In this document: piece after piece, positions 51,830-61,411 of the stretch
How positions within the stretch are numbered: the stretch's first letter is position 1
How the letters are laid out: every line of letters starts with the position of its first letter
Source: Flavobacterium sp. LC2016-12
Lineage (GTDB): Bacteria; Bacteroidota; Bacteroidia; Flavobacteriales; Flavobacteriaceae
DNA length: 64,000 nt
Direction: 5' to 3'
NCBI RefSeq assembly: GCF_015351595.1
Contig: NZ_JADKPT010000011.1
Coordinates: 1-64,000, forward strand
Made by a program: the position numbers and the translations under genes
The notes under the pieces: model-generated
The model's database searches: none
The model's input: the letters and a program-made list of their open reading frames with translations, nothing else
What the model was told of the DNA's origin: nothing

Positions 51830-54214
51830 ATGAATTACAAACATTTTCTGATCCTTATAAGCCTTTTTTTCGTGTCAATGCAGGCACTTCCACAATCTAA
51901 AATGACGAAGTCAGATTCGATTTTTTTCGTCGAAAAAACTGTGTTTGTTCCTGGCATTTCAAAAGCAACCTCAACGTACAAAACGCCAATATGTCCTGAA
52001 GGTTTTAATTTGGAATTGATAGGCTCAGATAATCTTTCGGTTATAACCAAATCAGGAACTATTTTTACTCCGTTGCATGACATGACGGTTCATCTTTTAT
52101 TTAAAGCAATTAAAAAAGACAACGGTTCTTTTATGGAAATCCCATATGCTGTAAACGTTGAAGGAACTCATAATAATCAGGGAAAGAATGCCAAACCTTT
52201 TGTGATTCCGTCCTTGAGGGAATGGCATGGTGATGAAGGAAATTTTACTTTGACTACAAAATCAAGAATTGTAATCGATGCAAAACAGGAAGCAACATTG
52301 ACACAGGCTGCAAAAATCTTTCAGGACGATTTAGATAAACTTTGCGCTATAAAACCAAAAATTCTTGTAGGCAAGCCAAAAGCCGGGGATATTTTTATTT
52401 CGTTAGATGGAAAGAATGACGAATTGGGAGCGGAAGGTTATTCTCTTTCTATTCGCGATTATGTATCTATAAATGCTGCTCAATATAAAGGTGCTTTTTG
52501 GGGAACACGTACTATTTTGCAAATATTAGAACAAGATGCAAAACATTCTTCTCTGCCTAAAGGGATTTCAAGAGATTATCCAAAATATGAAGTAAGAGGT
52601 TTTTTATTAGATGTTGGAAGAAAATATTTTAAGATTGAGTTTTTAAGAGATTATGTAAAGTTGATGTCCTACTATAAAATGGGCGATTTTCAAATTCATT
52701 TGAGTGATAATGGCTTTGCAAAACATTTTAACAACGACTGGGATAGTACGTACAGTGGCTTTAGGCTGGAAAATGAACGGTATCCAAATCTGCCTACAAA
52801 AGGAGAATTCTACACCAAAAAAGAATTTATAGATTTACAACTATTGGCCGAGCATTACGGAATAAATATTATTCCTGAAATTGACGTTCCTGCGCATTCT
52901 CTAGCCATTTCCAAAGCATTCCCACAAATTGCCAGTAAAGAATTTGGAAAGGATCATTTGGATATCAAAAATCCCGAAACGTATACCATTGTAGAAAATA
53001 TATTCAGAGAATATCTGGAAGGAGAAAATCCTGTATTCCGTTTTAAGGAAGTGCACATTGGAACAGATGAGTATGCCAAAAAAGAAGCTGAACCCTTCAG
53101 AAAATTCACAGATCATTTTATAAAATATGTACAAACGTTTGGTAAAGATGTAAGGGTTTGGGGCGCCTTGACACATGCTGAAGGGGTTACCCCGGTTACC
53201 TCCAAAGGCGTAACCATGAATGCCTGGTACAACGGTTATGCTGATCCTTTGAAAATGAAAGAATTGGGTTATCCGCTTATCAGTACACCAGATGGTTTTC
53301 TGTATATTGTACCTGCTGCAGGCTATTATTACGATTATCTGAATTTGAAATATTTATATGAAAAATGGGAACCGGTAGCCGTTGGCGATGTAGTTTTCAA
53401 GATGGGAGACCCTTTTATTAGAGGTGGAATGTTTGCGGTATGGAATGATATCCCTACAAATGGAATTACGGCTCAGGATGTTACAGACAGGGTTTTTCCG
53501 GCGCTGCAAGTATTAAGTGAAAAAATGTGGAGCGGAGAAAATAAAACGATAAGCTTCGAAAATTTTTCAGATAAAGTTAAATTTATAAATGAAGGTCCGG
53601 GAGTGAATTTGAGAGGGGAAATTTCCGGTAAAGATGCTTTGGTTGTCAATTACGAAATGAGAGGCAACAACAAGGATATTAAAATTATAAACCAAGTTGC
53701 CTATGAAAAAGAGGGAGACAGGAAAGTTTTAAATTTTAAGAGCAATAGCAGTCAGGCAAAACTTCCTTATTCCGAAATTGGATATAATTACACCGTCATT
53801 TTTAAAATTAATCCATCAGAAAACAATACTGATGACTCGGTAATTTTTCAATCGAATCATGCATCTGTAAAATTAAAACAAGGCAAAACGTCTAATTTTG
53901 GTTTTTCGCATGAGGGAAAAGATTATGATTTTGGAGTTGCAATTCCTGAAAAGAAATGGAGCACCATTGCGGTTTCTGGAGATAATAACTCAACCACTTT
54001 ATATTTAAATGGTAAGCTGGTTAAAAAATTAGAACGAGAAAAAATTCAAGTGGGTACCAAAACCGATTCGATTTACATAATGAAGACCTTATTTTTTCCA
54101 TTAGATCAAATTGGCGACAGTAAGAATTCCTTTATTGGAAAAATGAAGGACTTAAAAGTATTCAATCAAATCTTATCTGAAGTACAAATTCAGGCTATAA
54201 AAGAAGAGGAATAA
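51830..54214 (+). CDS. GH20 beta-N-acetylhexosaminidase with LamG-like tail
   Basis: 794 residues: signal peptide (ends about 'ALPQ'), an N-terminal beta domain (about 25-115), a GH20b-type domain (about 120-235), the GH20 (beta/alpha)8 catalytic domain (about 240-570), and a C-terminal concanavalin/LamG-like domain (about 615-790). The catalytic Asp413-Glu414 pair lies in HIGTDEY; most relatives have HxGGDE, so the Gly-to-Thr change is unusual. It removes terminal GlcNAc/GalNAc using substrate-assisted catalysis. The sulfatase follows after 22 bases, implying sequential action on sulfated HexNAc glycans. Confidence 0.92.
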   Translation: MNYKHFLILISLFFVSMQALPQSKMTKSDSIFFVEKTVFVPGISKATSTYKTPICPEGFNLELIGSDNLSVITKSGTIFTPLHDMTVHLLFKAIKKDNGSFMEIPYAVNVEGTHNNQGKNAKPFVIPSLREWHGDEGNFTLTTKSRIVIDAKQEATLTQAAKIFQDDLDKLCAIKPKILVGKPKAGDIFISLDGKNDELGAEGYSLSIRDYVSINAAQYKGAFWGTRTILQILEQDAKHSSLPKGISRDYPKYEVRGFLLDVGRKYFKIEFLRDYVKLMSYYKMGDFQIHLSDNGFAKHFNNDWDSTYSGFRLENERYPNLPTKGEFYTKKEFIDLQLLAEHYGINIIPEIDVPAHSLAISKAFPQIASKEFGKDHLDIKNPETYTIVENIFREYLEGENPVFRFKEVHIGTDEYAKKEAEPFRKFTDHFIKYVQTFGKDVRVWGALTHAEGVTPVTSKGVTMNAWYNGYADPLKMKELGYPLISTPDGFLYIVPAAGYYYDYLNLKYLYEKWEPVAVGDVVFKMGDPFIRGGMFAVWNDIPTNGITAQDVTDRVFPALQVLSEKMWSGENKTISFENFSDKVKFINEGPGVNLRGEISGKDALVVNYEMRGNNKDIKIINQVAYEKEGDRKVLNFKSNSSQAKLPYSEIGYNYTVIFKINPSENNTDDSVIFQSNHASVKLKQGKTSNFGFSHEGKDYDFGVAIPEKKWSTIAVSGDNNSTTLYLNGKLVKKLEREKIQVGTKTDSIYIMKTLFFPLDQIGDSKNSFIGKMKDLKVFNQILSEVQIQAIKEEE

Positions 54215-54236
54215 TTATTTTATAAATTAGAAATTT

Positions 54237-55739
54237 ATGAGTACCATTTTAAAAACAATACTGACTTGCTTGATAACAAGTGTACTCTTTGCCCAGCAAA
54301 AACCAAATATCATTTATATCTATGCCGATGATTTGGGGTATGGAGAATTAGGCTGTTACGGTCAGAAAGTAATTAAGACTCCCAATATTGATAAACTGGC
54401 ATCAGAAGGAATAAAGTTTACACAGCATTATGCCGGTGCACCTGTTTGTGCTCCTTCACGATGTATGTTAATGACGGGTAAAAATGCCGGTCATGCGTAT
54501 ATTCGTGGTAATTTTGAGTTTGGTGATTTTACCGATGAAAATGAAAAAGGACAATTGCCTTTAGAAGCAAAAGCTTTTACGGTTGCCGAATTATTGAAAT
54601 TAAAAGGATATACAACTGCTCTTGTAGGTAAATGGGGTTTAGGATATAATGAGACCGAAGGAATGCCAACCAAACAAGGGTTTGATTATTTCTATGGCTA
54701 TTTTGACCAAAAGCAATCTCATAATTTTTATCCTTCGCATCTTTGGGAAAGTTTTGGTGATGCTTATCTAAACCAAAATACAAAGGGTTATACGGTGAAA
54801 GATGATTTAGGACAACCTTACATCTATGTACACAGCAAAGCATTAGATCCAAAAATGGCTACTCCTGCTGATTTTGATGCTTTCAAAGGAAAAGCATATG
54901 CTCCTGAAAAAATGACCGAGAAAGCAATCGGATTTATTGATAAAAACAAAGAGAAACCGTTCTTTTTGTATCTGGCTTATACGCTCCCTCACGTTTCTTT
55001 GCAAGCTCCGGCTGAATGGATTAATAAATACAAAGGACAATTTGATGAACAGCCTTATTATGGAAACAATGGCTACGCTCCTACGCTATATCCAAAATCG
55101 ACTTATGCAGCAATGGTTTCTTATCTGGATGCTCAGGTCGGAATAATTCTCGAAAAAATAAAAGCGCTTGGCTTAGACGATAATACAATTGTAATGTTCA
55201 GCAGTGATAACGGCGCAACGTTTAAAACTGGTGGTTTCGATCCGGCCTATTTCAACAGTATGGGCGGATTACGAGGTACAAAAGGCGATTTGTACGAAGG
55301 TGGAATACGTATCCCTTTTATTGCAAAATGGCCAGGCAAAATTCCGGTTGGCAAAACGAGTGATTTGATTAGTTCTCAAATTGATTTTTTTGCTACAATG
55401 GCTGATTTAAACGGTCAGAAGAAAACCGATACTGATGGAATTTCATTTTTACCTGAAATAACAGGAACATCAAAAAATCAAAAAAAGCACGAATACCTGT
55501 ACTTTGAATTCTCAGAAAAAACAGGTCAGGTTGCTGTTCGCCTCGGAGACTGGAAAGGTGTCAAAAGCAACATGAAGAAAAACAAAAATGCTCCTTGGGA
55601 AATCTACAATCTTAAAACTGACGAAAGAGAAGCTGTAGATCTTGCTACACAACATCCCGAATTAGTAAAAAAGTTTGAAGAAATAGTAAAGAAAGAGCAT
55701 ACTCCCGTACAAGTTAAAGAATGGGAATTCATTAACTAG
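54237..55739 (+). CDS. S1 family sulfatase (arylsulfatase-like)
   Basis: 500 residues with a signal peptide (ends 'LFAQQ') and an S1 sulfatase fold. The formylglycine motif C-x-P-S-R is present as Cys71-Ala-Pro-Ser-Arg75 (CAPSRCMLMTGKN), so it needs an anaerobic or FGE-type maturase encoded elsewhere. Metal-binding words are 'YIYADDLGYGELG' and 'MFSSDNGATF'. It hydrolyses sulfate esters. The overlap in location with GH20 suggests GlcNAc-6-sulfate or GalNAc sulfate as a substrate; specificity is inferred. It forms one operon with GH20 and is followed by a terminator. Confidence 0.94.
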   Translation: MSTILKTILTCLITSVLFAQQKPNIIYIYADDLGYGELGCYGQKVIKTPNIDKLASEGIKFTQHYAGAPVCAPSRCMLMTGKNAGHAYIRGNFEFGDFTDENEKGQLPLEAKAFTVAELLKLKGYTTALVGKWGLGYNETEGMPTKQGFDYFYGYFDQKQSHNFYPSHLWESFGDAYLNQNTKGYTVKDDLGQPYIYVHSKALDPKMATPADFDAFKGKAYAPEKMTEKAIGFIDKNKEKPFFLYLAYTLPHVSLQAPAEWINKYKGQFDEQPYYGNNGYAPTLYPKSTYAAMVSYLDAQVGIILEKIKALGLDDNTIVMFSSDNGATFKTGGFDPAYFNSMGGLRGTKGDLYEGGIRIPFIAKWPGKIPVGKTSDLISSQIDFFATMADLNGQKKTDTDGISFLPEITGTSKNQKKHEYLYFEFSEKTGQVAVRLGDWKGVKSNMKKNKNAPWEIYNLKTDEREAVDLATQHPELVKKFEEIVKKEHTPVQVKEWEFIN

Positions 55740-55745
55740 TGAGAT

Positions 55746-55774
55746 AAAACTTCAGAGAGATCTGGAGTTTTTTT
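55746..55774 (+). terminator. Terminator after the sulfatase gene
   Basis: AAAACTTCAGAGAGATCTGGAGTTTTTTT, a variant of the tRNA-type hairpin found at 33722, 33907 and 40188. It separates the GH20-sulfatase pair from the SusCD unit. Confidence 0.75.
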
Positions 55775-56187
55775 CAAACCTTTTCAAATCAAATGTAATT
55801 AATTAAAAATCAAATAAATACAATCTTTACACACGAGAAATTGAATTTTTAGAACAAAAAACTTCGTTTAATGATTGACATTTTTCTTTCCTTTTTCCAG
55901 AAATCTTTCTTTTTATAGATTTAAAATCAGATTTGAATTTAGGCGCATAAAATTTAAGCAAGCTTAGTCTTACATATAAAACCTAATTTGATTACTGGTA
56001 TGGTCATCAGAGCACTATTTTTTTTATTGCTAATAAAATTTTCTGAAAAATTAATTCTGATACTATCTTATCCACTTTTGAAATTTTAAAAAGTGATCCT
56101 TTTGGCGTAAATATTTTATTCTGATAAATAAAATATTGAATAAAGGCCATTACTTTCTAAAAACTATCATTATTGCCTTATATTCAT

Positions 56188-56218
56188 ATATTACCCACTT
56201 TTATTTCCATATTACCCA
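56188..56218 (+). promoter_or_regulatory. Direct repeat ATATTACCCA with 21-base spacing
   Basis: ATATTACCCA at 56188-56197 and 56209-56218. The 21-base period equals two DNA helical turns, as expected for two monomers of an activator bound on one face. It lies about 155-180 bases before the SusC ATG. Confidence 0.5.
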
Positions 56219-56252
56219 AAAACACAACCGTTTTTTATGCATATTTTAAAAA

Positions 56253-56272
56253 ACTGGTAGGTACTGGTATGT
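56253..56272 (+). repeat. Tandem 10-base repeat upstream of SusC
   Basis: ACTGGTAGGT followed by ACTGGTATGT, 9 of 10 identical, 99-118 bases before the SusC ATG. Confidence 0.55.
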
Positions 56273-56370
56273 GCTGACGAAGAAACATTTCTAATTTTGG
56301 TTTTCACATTTATCCATCTTTCACGAAAACGAGAAAGTAAATTACTAACCAAAAACCATTATTACAAAAC

Positions 56371-59300
56371 ATGAAATTATTAATCAAAGACAAACCAAAA
56401 ACCGTTTGGCTTACTTCTGAAATCTGGAAGTTTACCAAATTGACACCTGGATTTCTGTTAGCTATGACCCTGCAAGTTTCTGCAGCAACAGAATCAAAAG
56501 ACAGCAATTTTTTCCTGAGGTTAAACAACACTCCATCCACGGGGAGCACAGAAACAGGAACAAAGAATGAAACTATTTTATCAAACTTTCAAAAAACGGT
56601 CAAAGGTACCGTAACGGGCTCAAAAGGAGAACCCCTGCCTGGCGTTAATATACTTGTAAAAGGGACTAATAACGTCGTGACTACAGACTTCGACGGTAAA
56701 TTCTCCATTGATGTTCCGGACTCTAATAGCATTCTTGTTATCTCATTTACCGGTTTTGTAACTAAAGAAGTTAGAGCCACAGACGGTTTAAACATTCAAC
56801 TGGAAGAAGAAAATCAAACCTTAAATGAGGTCGTTGTTGTGGGATACGGTACTCAGAAAAAAGCCTCTACAACGGGTGCAATTGCTTCTATCAAAGGAGG
56901 CGTATTAACACAAAATGCATCTGCAAACGTTTCAAATGGTATCGCAGGACGTATGTCTGGTGTTATTGCCAATAATCGTTCCGGAAGACCTGGTGATGAC
57001 AGCTCAAGCCTTTTGATCAGAGGATTTAACTCTTTTGGAGGTGGAACCAGCCCTCTGGTAGTCGTAGATGGTATTCCGGATCGCGATTTAAACAGAATCA
57101 ATCCGGATGATATTGAATCGGTTACTGTTTTGAAGGATGCATCGGCAGCAATTTATGGTGTTCGATCTGCAAATGGAGTAATCTTAGTGACGACGAAAAG
57201 AGGTAAAGTTAGTGCGCCAACGATCAAAATTGATGGTTCTTATGGAATTCAGCAATTAACCCGTATGGACGAAAAAGTAAATTCATGGCAATACATGACG
57301 TATTACAACGAACTTAATGCTCACAAGGGAACCACACTTCCATATGCACAATCTGAAATAGACAAATACAAAGCCGGAAATGATCCTAATTATACCAGCA
57401 CCAATTGGCTTAAGGAAGTTTATAGAAAAGATGCACCGCAATCGAACGTTTCTATGTCCGTAAATGGTGGTACGGAACAAGTGAAATATTTCTTTTCTGG
57501 TCAATATTTAAACCAAGAAAGTAATCTTAGAAACAGCGATGAGCGCTACAGACAGTTCAATCTTAGATCAAATATTGATGTTAATATCTCATCCAACTTA
57601 AAAGTAAACCTTGATATTGCGACACGAAGAGAAGACCGAAATTACCCGGCGGTAAGTATAGGAAGTATCATGCACGAAACTGTTAGTATGTATCCTTTTA
57701 TTCCGGCTTATTGGAAAAATGGCCTACCATCTTCAGGAATTTCAAACGGAAGAAACCCTATTTTAATGTCTTCTTCAGCCGCAGGTTATGACAAAGTAAT
57801 TAATCTGATCGTAAACCCAAAAATAGGTTTTGATTTAAAATTACCAAAAATTACGGAAGGCCTTTCTCTAAGCGGATATGCAGCATTTGACTACAATGTT
57901 CGCAGCGAAAAGAAATTTACAAAACCCTGGGATGCTTATGCTTACGACAAAACAAATGATAGTTACAATAATGTAAAAAACAGTACTAGTATAACAAGCG
58001 TTATGCAGGACGAGCAAATTACCAATCAAAATACCTATTTCGCGAAATTAGCCTACGATCGTAAATTCAACAAGCACAGTGTTAATGCGTTTGTAGGTTA
58101 CGAACAAACTACAACAGACAAAACAGAAACTTATGCTTACAGAAGAGATTTACTGAGCGATAAATTAGACCAAATTTTCACAGGAAGTACTAAAGGGCAA
58201 AACGCAACAGGCAGTGCTTATCAGGACGGAAGAGAAAGTTATTTAGGACGCGTTGCTTATAATTTTGATAACAAATATTTTGCTGAAGTTTCTGCCCGTT
58301 ACAACGGATCTTTTAATTTCCCTTCTTCTACCCGTTGGGGCATGTTTCCTTCTGTATCTGCAGGTTGGAAAATATCTGAAGAAGACTTTTTCAAGAATAA
58401 TATCAAAGCAATCGATCAGCTAAAAATTAGAGCTTCATGGGGGAAAATGGGTAATGATGATATGAGAAGCGGTAATCAGCTAAATCAATATCTTTTCTTA
58501 ACAAGATATCAGCTAATTACAGATCAACAGCTGTACAGTTATTTTGGTTCAGATTATACGTTAAACAATAGTATCTATCTTTCAGCAACTCCTAATCCTA
58601 ATATTACCTGGGAAGTTCAGGATTCAAAAAACATCGGGTTTGATTTTGGATTTTTCAATAATAAACTGACTGCTACTTTTGATTATTTCAGCAATAAAAG
58701 ATCTGATATTTTAACAGCAAGAAATGCATCTGTTCCAATTTATACAGGATTGGCGCTTCCTAAAGAGAATATTGGAGAAACGGTTAACAGAGGTACTGAC
58801 TGGTCTGTAAATTATGCCGATATGAGTCACCAATTCAAATACAGTATTGGTTTAAACTTTACGTATGCACAAAGTGAAGTGTTGTTTCGCGACGAAGCAC
58901 CTAATATCCCTCAATGGCAAAAATCAACGGGAAAAGCTATTGATTCCTGGATGGTTTACCAAACCAATGGCATTTATCGCACACAGGCAGATGTTGACAA
59001 TTCAGCACATTTTGAAGGAGCCAAACCTGGAGATCTTTGGGTAAAAGATACAGACGGAGATGGTAGTATAACGACTAATGACCAGGTTAGAATTCCGGAA
59101 TCGGCTACGCCAAAAATCGCTTACGGTATTCCGATGAGAGCGGAGTATAAAGGATTCTCAATAGACATGCTTTGGACGGGACAATCAAAAGCAAAACAAA
59201 TGATTCTTCCGCAGGCACAAGGAGCTATCGTAGCACCACCAACATGGTTGTACAATGACAGATATACCGCAGATAATCCGAATTCTAAATATCCGGTAGC

Positions 59301-59580
59301 ATTCAATGATTCAGATAACAGAAACAATATTCCAGCTGATTTCTGGCTGAGAGATGCATCTTTCTTTAGATTAAAATCATTAGAAGTATCTTATGTTTTA
59401 CCTGAAAATGCACTTTCAAAATTTGGAGTATCAAACGTGAGGTTTTACGCCGGAGGAACAAACTTATTTTCTTTCGACCACATGAAACAATACAACCTTG
59501 ATCCAGAAACGAACAATACCACAGGAGTAAATTATCCGCAAACCCGTATTTACAGAATAGGCGTAAGTATTCAATTATAA
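56371..59580 (+). CDS. SusC/RagA family TonB-linked outer membrane protein
   Basis: 1069 residues: long N-terminal leader with an export signal (about 20-42, 'LTPGFLLAMTLQVSAA'), carboxypeptidase-like domain (about 72-155), plug domain with 'EVVVVGYGTQKKASTTGA' and 'VDGIPDRDLNRINPDDIESVTVLKDASAAIYG' segments (about 150-270), then a barrel ending 'IGVSIQL'. SusC forms the TonB-driven import channel for oligosaccharides with SusD as lid. The SusD gene follows after 21 bases. The N-terminal leader before the signal is longer than usual, a feature seen in many flavobacterial SusC proteins. Confidence 0.95.
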   Translation: MKLLIKDKPKTVWLTSEIWKFTKLTPGFLLAMTLQVSAATESKDSNFFLRLNNTPSTGSTETGTKNETILSNFQKTVKGTVTGSKGEPLPGVNILVKGTNNVVTTDFDGKFSIDVPDSNSILVISFTGFVTKEVRATDGLNIQLEEENQTLNEVVVVGYGTQKKASTTGAIASIKGGVLTQNASANVSNGIAGRMSGVIANNRSGRPGDDSSSLLIRGFNSFGGGTSPLVVVDGIPDRDLNRINPDDIESVTVLKDASAAIYGVRSANGVILVTTKRGKVSAPTIKIDGSYGIQQLTRMDEKVNSWQYMTYYNELNAHKGTTLPYAQSEIDKYKAGNDPNYTSTNWLKEVYRKDAPQSNVSMSVNGGTEQVKYFFSGQYLNQESNLRNSDERYRQFNLRSNIDVNISSNLKVNLDIATRREDRNYPAVSIGSIMHETVSMYPFIPAYWKNGLPSSGISNGRNPILMSSSAAGYDKVINLIVNPKIGFDLKLPKITEGLSLSGYAAFDYNVRSEKKFTKPWDAYAYDKTNDSYNNVKNSTSITSVMQDEQITNQNTYFAKLAYDRKFNKHSVNAFVGYEQTTTDKTETYAYRRDLLSDKLDQIFTGSTKGQNATGSAYQDGRESYLGRVAYNFDNKYFAEVSARYNGSFNFPSSTRWGMFPSVSAGWKISEEDFFKNNIKAIDQLKIRASWGKMGNDDMRSGNQLNQYLFLTRYQLITDQQLYSYFGSDYTLNNSIYLSATPNPNITWEVQDSKNIGFDFGFFNNKLTATFDYFSNKRSDILTARNASVPIYTGLALPKENIGETVNRGTDWSVNYADMSHQFKYSIGLNFTYAQSEVLFRDEAPNIPQWQKSTGKAIDSWMVYQTNGIYRTQADVDNSAHFEGAKPGDLWVKDTDGDGSITTNDQVRIPESATPKIAYGIPMRAEYKGFSIDMLWTGQSKAKQMILPQAQGAIVAPPTWLYNDRYTADNPNSKYPVAFNDSDNRNNIPADFWLRDASFFRLKSLEVSYVLPENALSKFGVSNVRFYAGGTNLFSFDHMKQYNLDPETNNTTGVNYPQTRIYRIGVSIQL

Positions 59581-59601
59581 TATCGCAAAAAAATAAAGAT
59601 T

Positions 59602-61293
59602 ATGAAAAATCATAAAACCAATAAACTAATTAAAAAGATGGCATTCCTCCTTGCCTCTTTGATCACCATTCTATCTTTTACTTCCTGTAGCGAAGATCCT
59701 CTGGACAAAGTTCCTTTGGATTCTTATACAGATGCATCCGTATGGACCGACCTGAAACTTGCTGAAGCTTTCGCAAACAATCTGTACACCGTATTGCCTA
59801 GCACACAGCACAACTGGAATGACAGGACAAACAGAAGTTGGGTTTTGTCTACGGCCTGCGACGAAGCTTTTAATAATTTTAACGATTATGACATTTGGAC
59901 ATTAAATTCAGGCGCTCTGACTCCAGATAATGCAGGTAATTTTGATGTCTGGAAACCTACTTATGCTACGATTCAAAATTGTAATATCTTTTTATCCAGA
60001 ATTGATGATGTTCCGGGTGATGATGCGTGGCGCGCCAGACTAAAAGGAGAAGTATTATTTTTGAGAGCCTATGCTTATTTCAAACTTACGAGTGATTACG
60101 GAGGAGTTCCTTTGGTTACAGTTCCTTTTGATCTAAACAGTAATTTTAAAGTAGACCGCAGTACTTATGAGCAATGCGTTGATTTTATTGTTACCGAATT
60201 AGACAAATCTGCTGAGTTATTACCCTTAACAACTTCCAGCCTTGGAAGAATTACAAAAGGTGCTGCACTTGCCATCAAATCAAGAGCATTACTTTATGCT
60301 GCGAGCCCACAATGGAATACTACTAATGATATTTCTAAATGGAAAAAAGCATCTGATGCTGCAAAAGCGGTTATTGATTTAAACATCTATCAACTTTATG
60401 ACAAAAGCTATGCTGATCTTTTTACTACTAATAATTCAGAGATCATCTGCTCTCGTTTATCTAGTAAAGACCCGCAGTGGAGTGCTTTTAATGGTGTAGA
60501 AATGTTCAATTCTCCGAGTGGTTTTCACGGATGGGCAAACTTTGCGCCAAGTCAGAGTCATATCGACGCTTACGGAACCGCAGACGGAAAAGACATTACG
60601 GACCCTACATCGGGTTACAATCCACAAAAACCTTATGTAAACAGAGATCCACGTTTTTATAAAAATATCGTATACGATGGACGTGCTTACGGAAAACCGG
60701 AGTTCTGCCAGGATCGTTATGACGCAGGAAGTTCAAACAAAGCAGAATTTTATGAAGGCGGATTAGATTCTCCTCAGGGTTGGGATACCTGGAATGCGAG
60801 TAAAACACGTTACACTTTCCGTAAATATTGCGACACAACATACAATTACAACAGCGAGACGCAAACCAATAAAACATGGATTATTTCGCGCTTAGGTGAA
60901 ATTTATCTGAACTATGCTGAGGCCGAATTCAAACTAGGAAACGAAGGAACGGCTATTCAATATTTAAACGCAATCAGACAACGTGCTGGGATTACAGTTC
61001 CATTGACAGGTTTAACCGGTACAGCTTTAGAGAATAAAATTCGCAACGAAAGACAAGTTGAATTATGTTTAGAAGGTTTCCGTTATTATGATGTTCGTCG
61101 TTGGAAAATTGCAGACGTTACAGAAAACAAACCTTTGATGGGCGTAATTATTACCAAAAATGGTGACGGTACAAAAACCTATACTTACACAAAAGTTCAG
61201 GACAGAATTTTTAAACCTCAACATTATTTATTGCCAATTCCAAGAGATGAAACGAACAGGACAAGTCTCGTTCAAAATCCGGGTTATAATTAA
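59602..61293 (+). CDS. RagB/SusD family nutrient-uptake lipoprotein
   Basis: 563 residues with a lipoprotein signal (LITILSFTSCSEDPLDKVP, Cys about residue 29). It has the TPR-like alpha-helical SusD fold with conserved 'FLRAYAYFKLTSDYGGVPLVT' (about 154-174), 'RLGEIYLNYAEAEFKLG' and 'NAIRQRAGI'-'EGFRYYDVRRWKI' near the C-terminus. It captures the glycan at the cell surface and closes the SusC channel. Same operon as SusC; a terminator follows. Confidence 0.95.
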   Translation: MKNHKTNKLIKKMAFLLASLITILSFTSCSEDPLDKVPLDSYTDASVWTDLKLAEAFANNLYTVLPSTQHNWNDRTNRSWVLSTACDEAFNNFNDYDIWTLNSGALTPDNAGNFDVWKPTYATIQNCNIFLSRIDDVPGDDAWRARLKGEVLFLRAYAYFKLTSDYGGVPLVTVPFDLNSNFKVDRSTYEQCVDFIVTELDKSAELLPLTTSSLGRITKGAALAIKSRALLYAASPQWNTTNDISKWKKASDAAKAVIDLNIYQLYDKSYADLFTTNNSEIICSRLSSKDPQWSAFNGVEMFNSPSGFHGWANFAPSQSHIDAYGTADGKDITDPTSGYNPQKPYVNRDPRFYKNIVYDGRAYGKPEFCQDRYDAGSSNKAEFYEGGLDSPQGWDTWNASKTRYTFRKYCDTTYNYNSETQTNKTWIISRLGEIYLNYAEAEFKLGNEGTAIQYLNAIRQRAGITVPLTGLTGTALENKIRNERQVELCLEGFRYYDVRRWKIADVTENKPLMGVIITKNGDGTKTYTYTKVQDRIFKPQHYLLPIPRDETNRTSLVQNPGYN

Positions 61294-61344
61294 CTGTTTC
61301 CCTTTTTTGCCCCAAACATAAAATGTTAGTTTATTAGAAACTTA

Positions 61345-61380
61345 GCAAACCCACCATTTTAATTGCGTGGGTTTGCTTTT
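61345..61380 (+). terminator. Terminator after SusD
   Basis: Stem GCAAACCCAC / GTGGGTTTGC with a 12-base loop and TTTT tail. Transcription may partly read through into the glycosidase genes. Confidence 0.8.
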
Positions 61381-61411
61381 AAAATTTATTTAAATAATAG
61401 AAACAAGCTAC

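Larger units (their letters stand above)
55775..56370. other. Long leader region upstream of SusC
   Basis: About 600 bases, AT-rich and without a credible ORF. Its last 200 bases carry the direct repeats described separately. No exact TAnnTTTG box was found. Confidence 0.4.
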
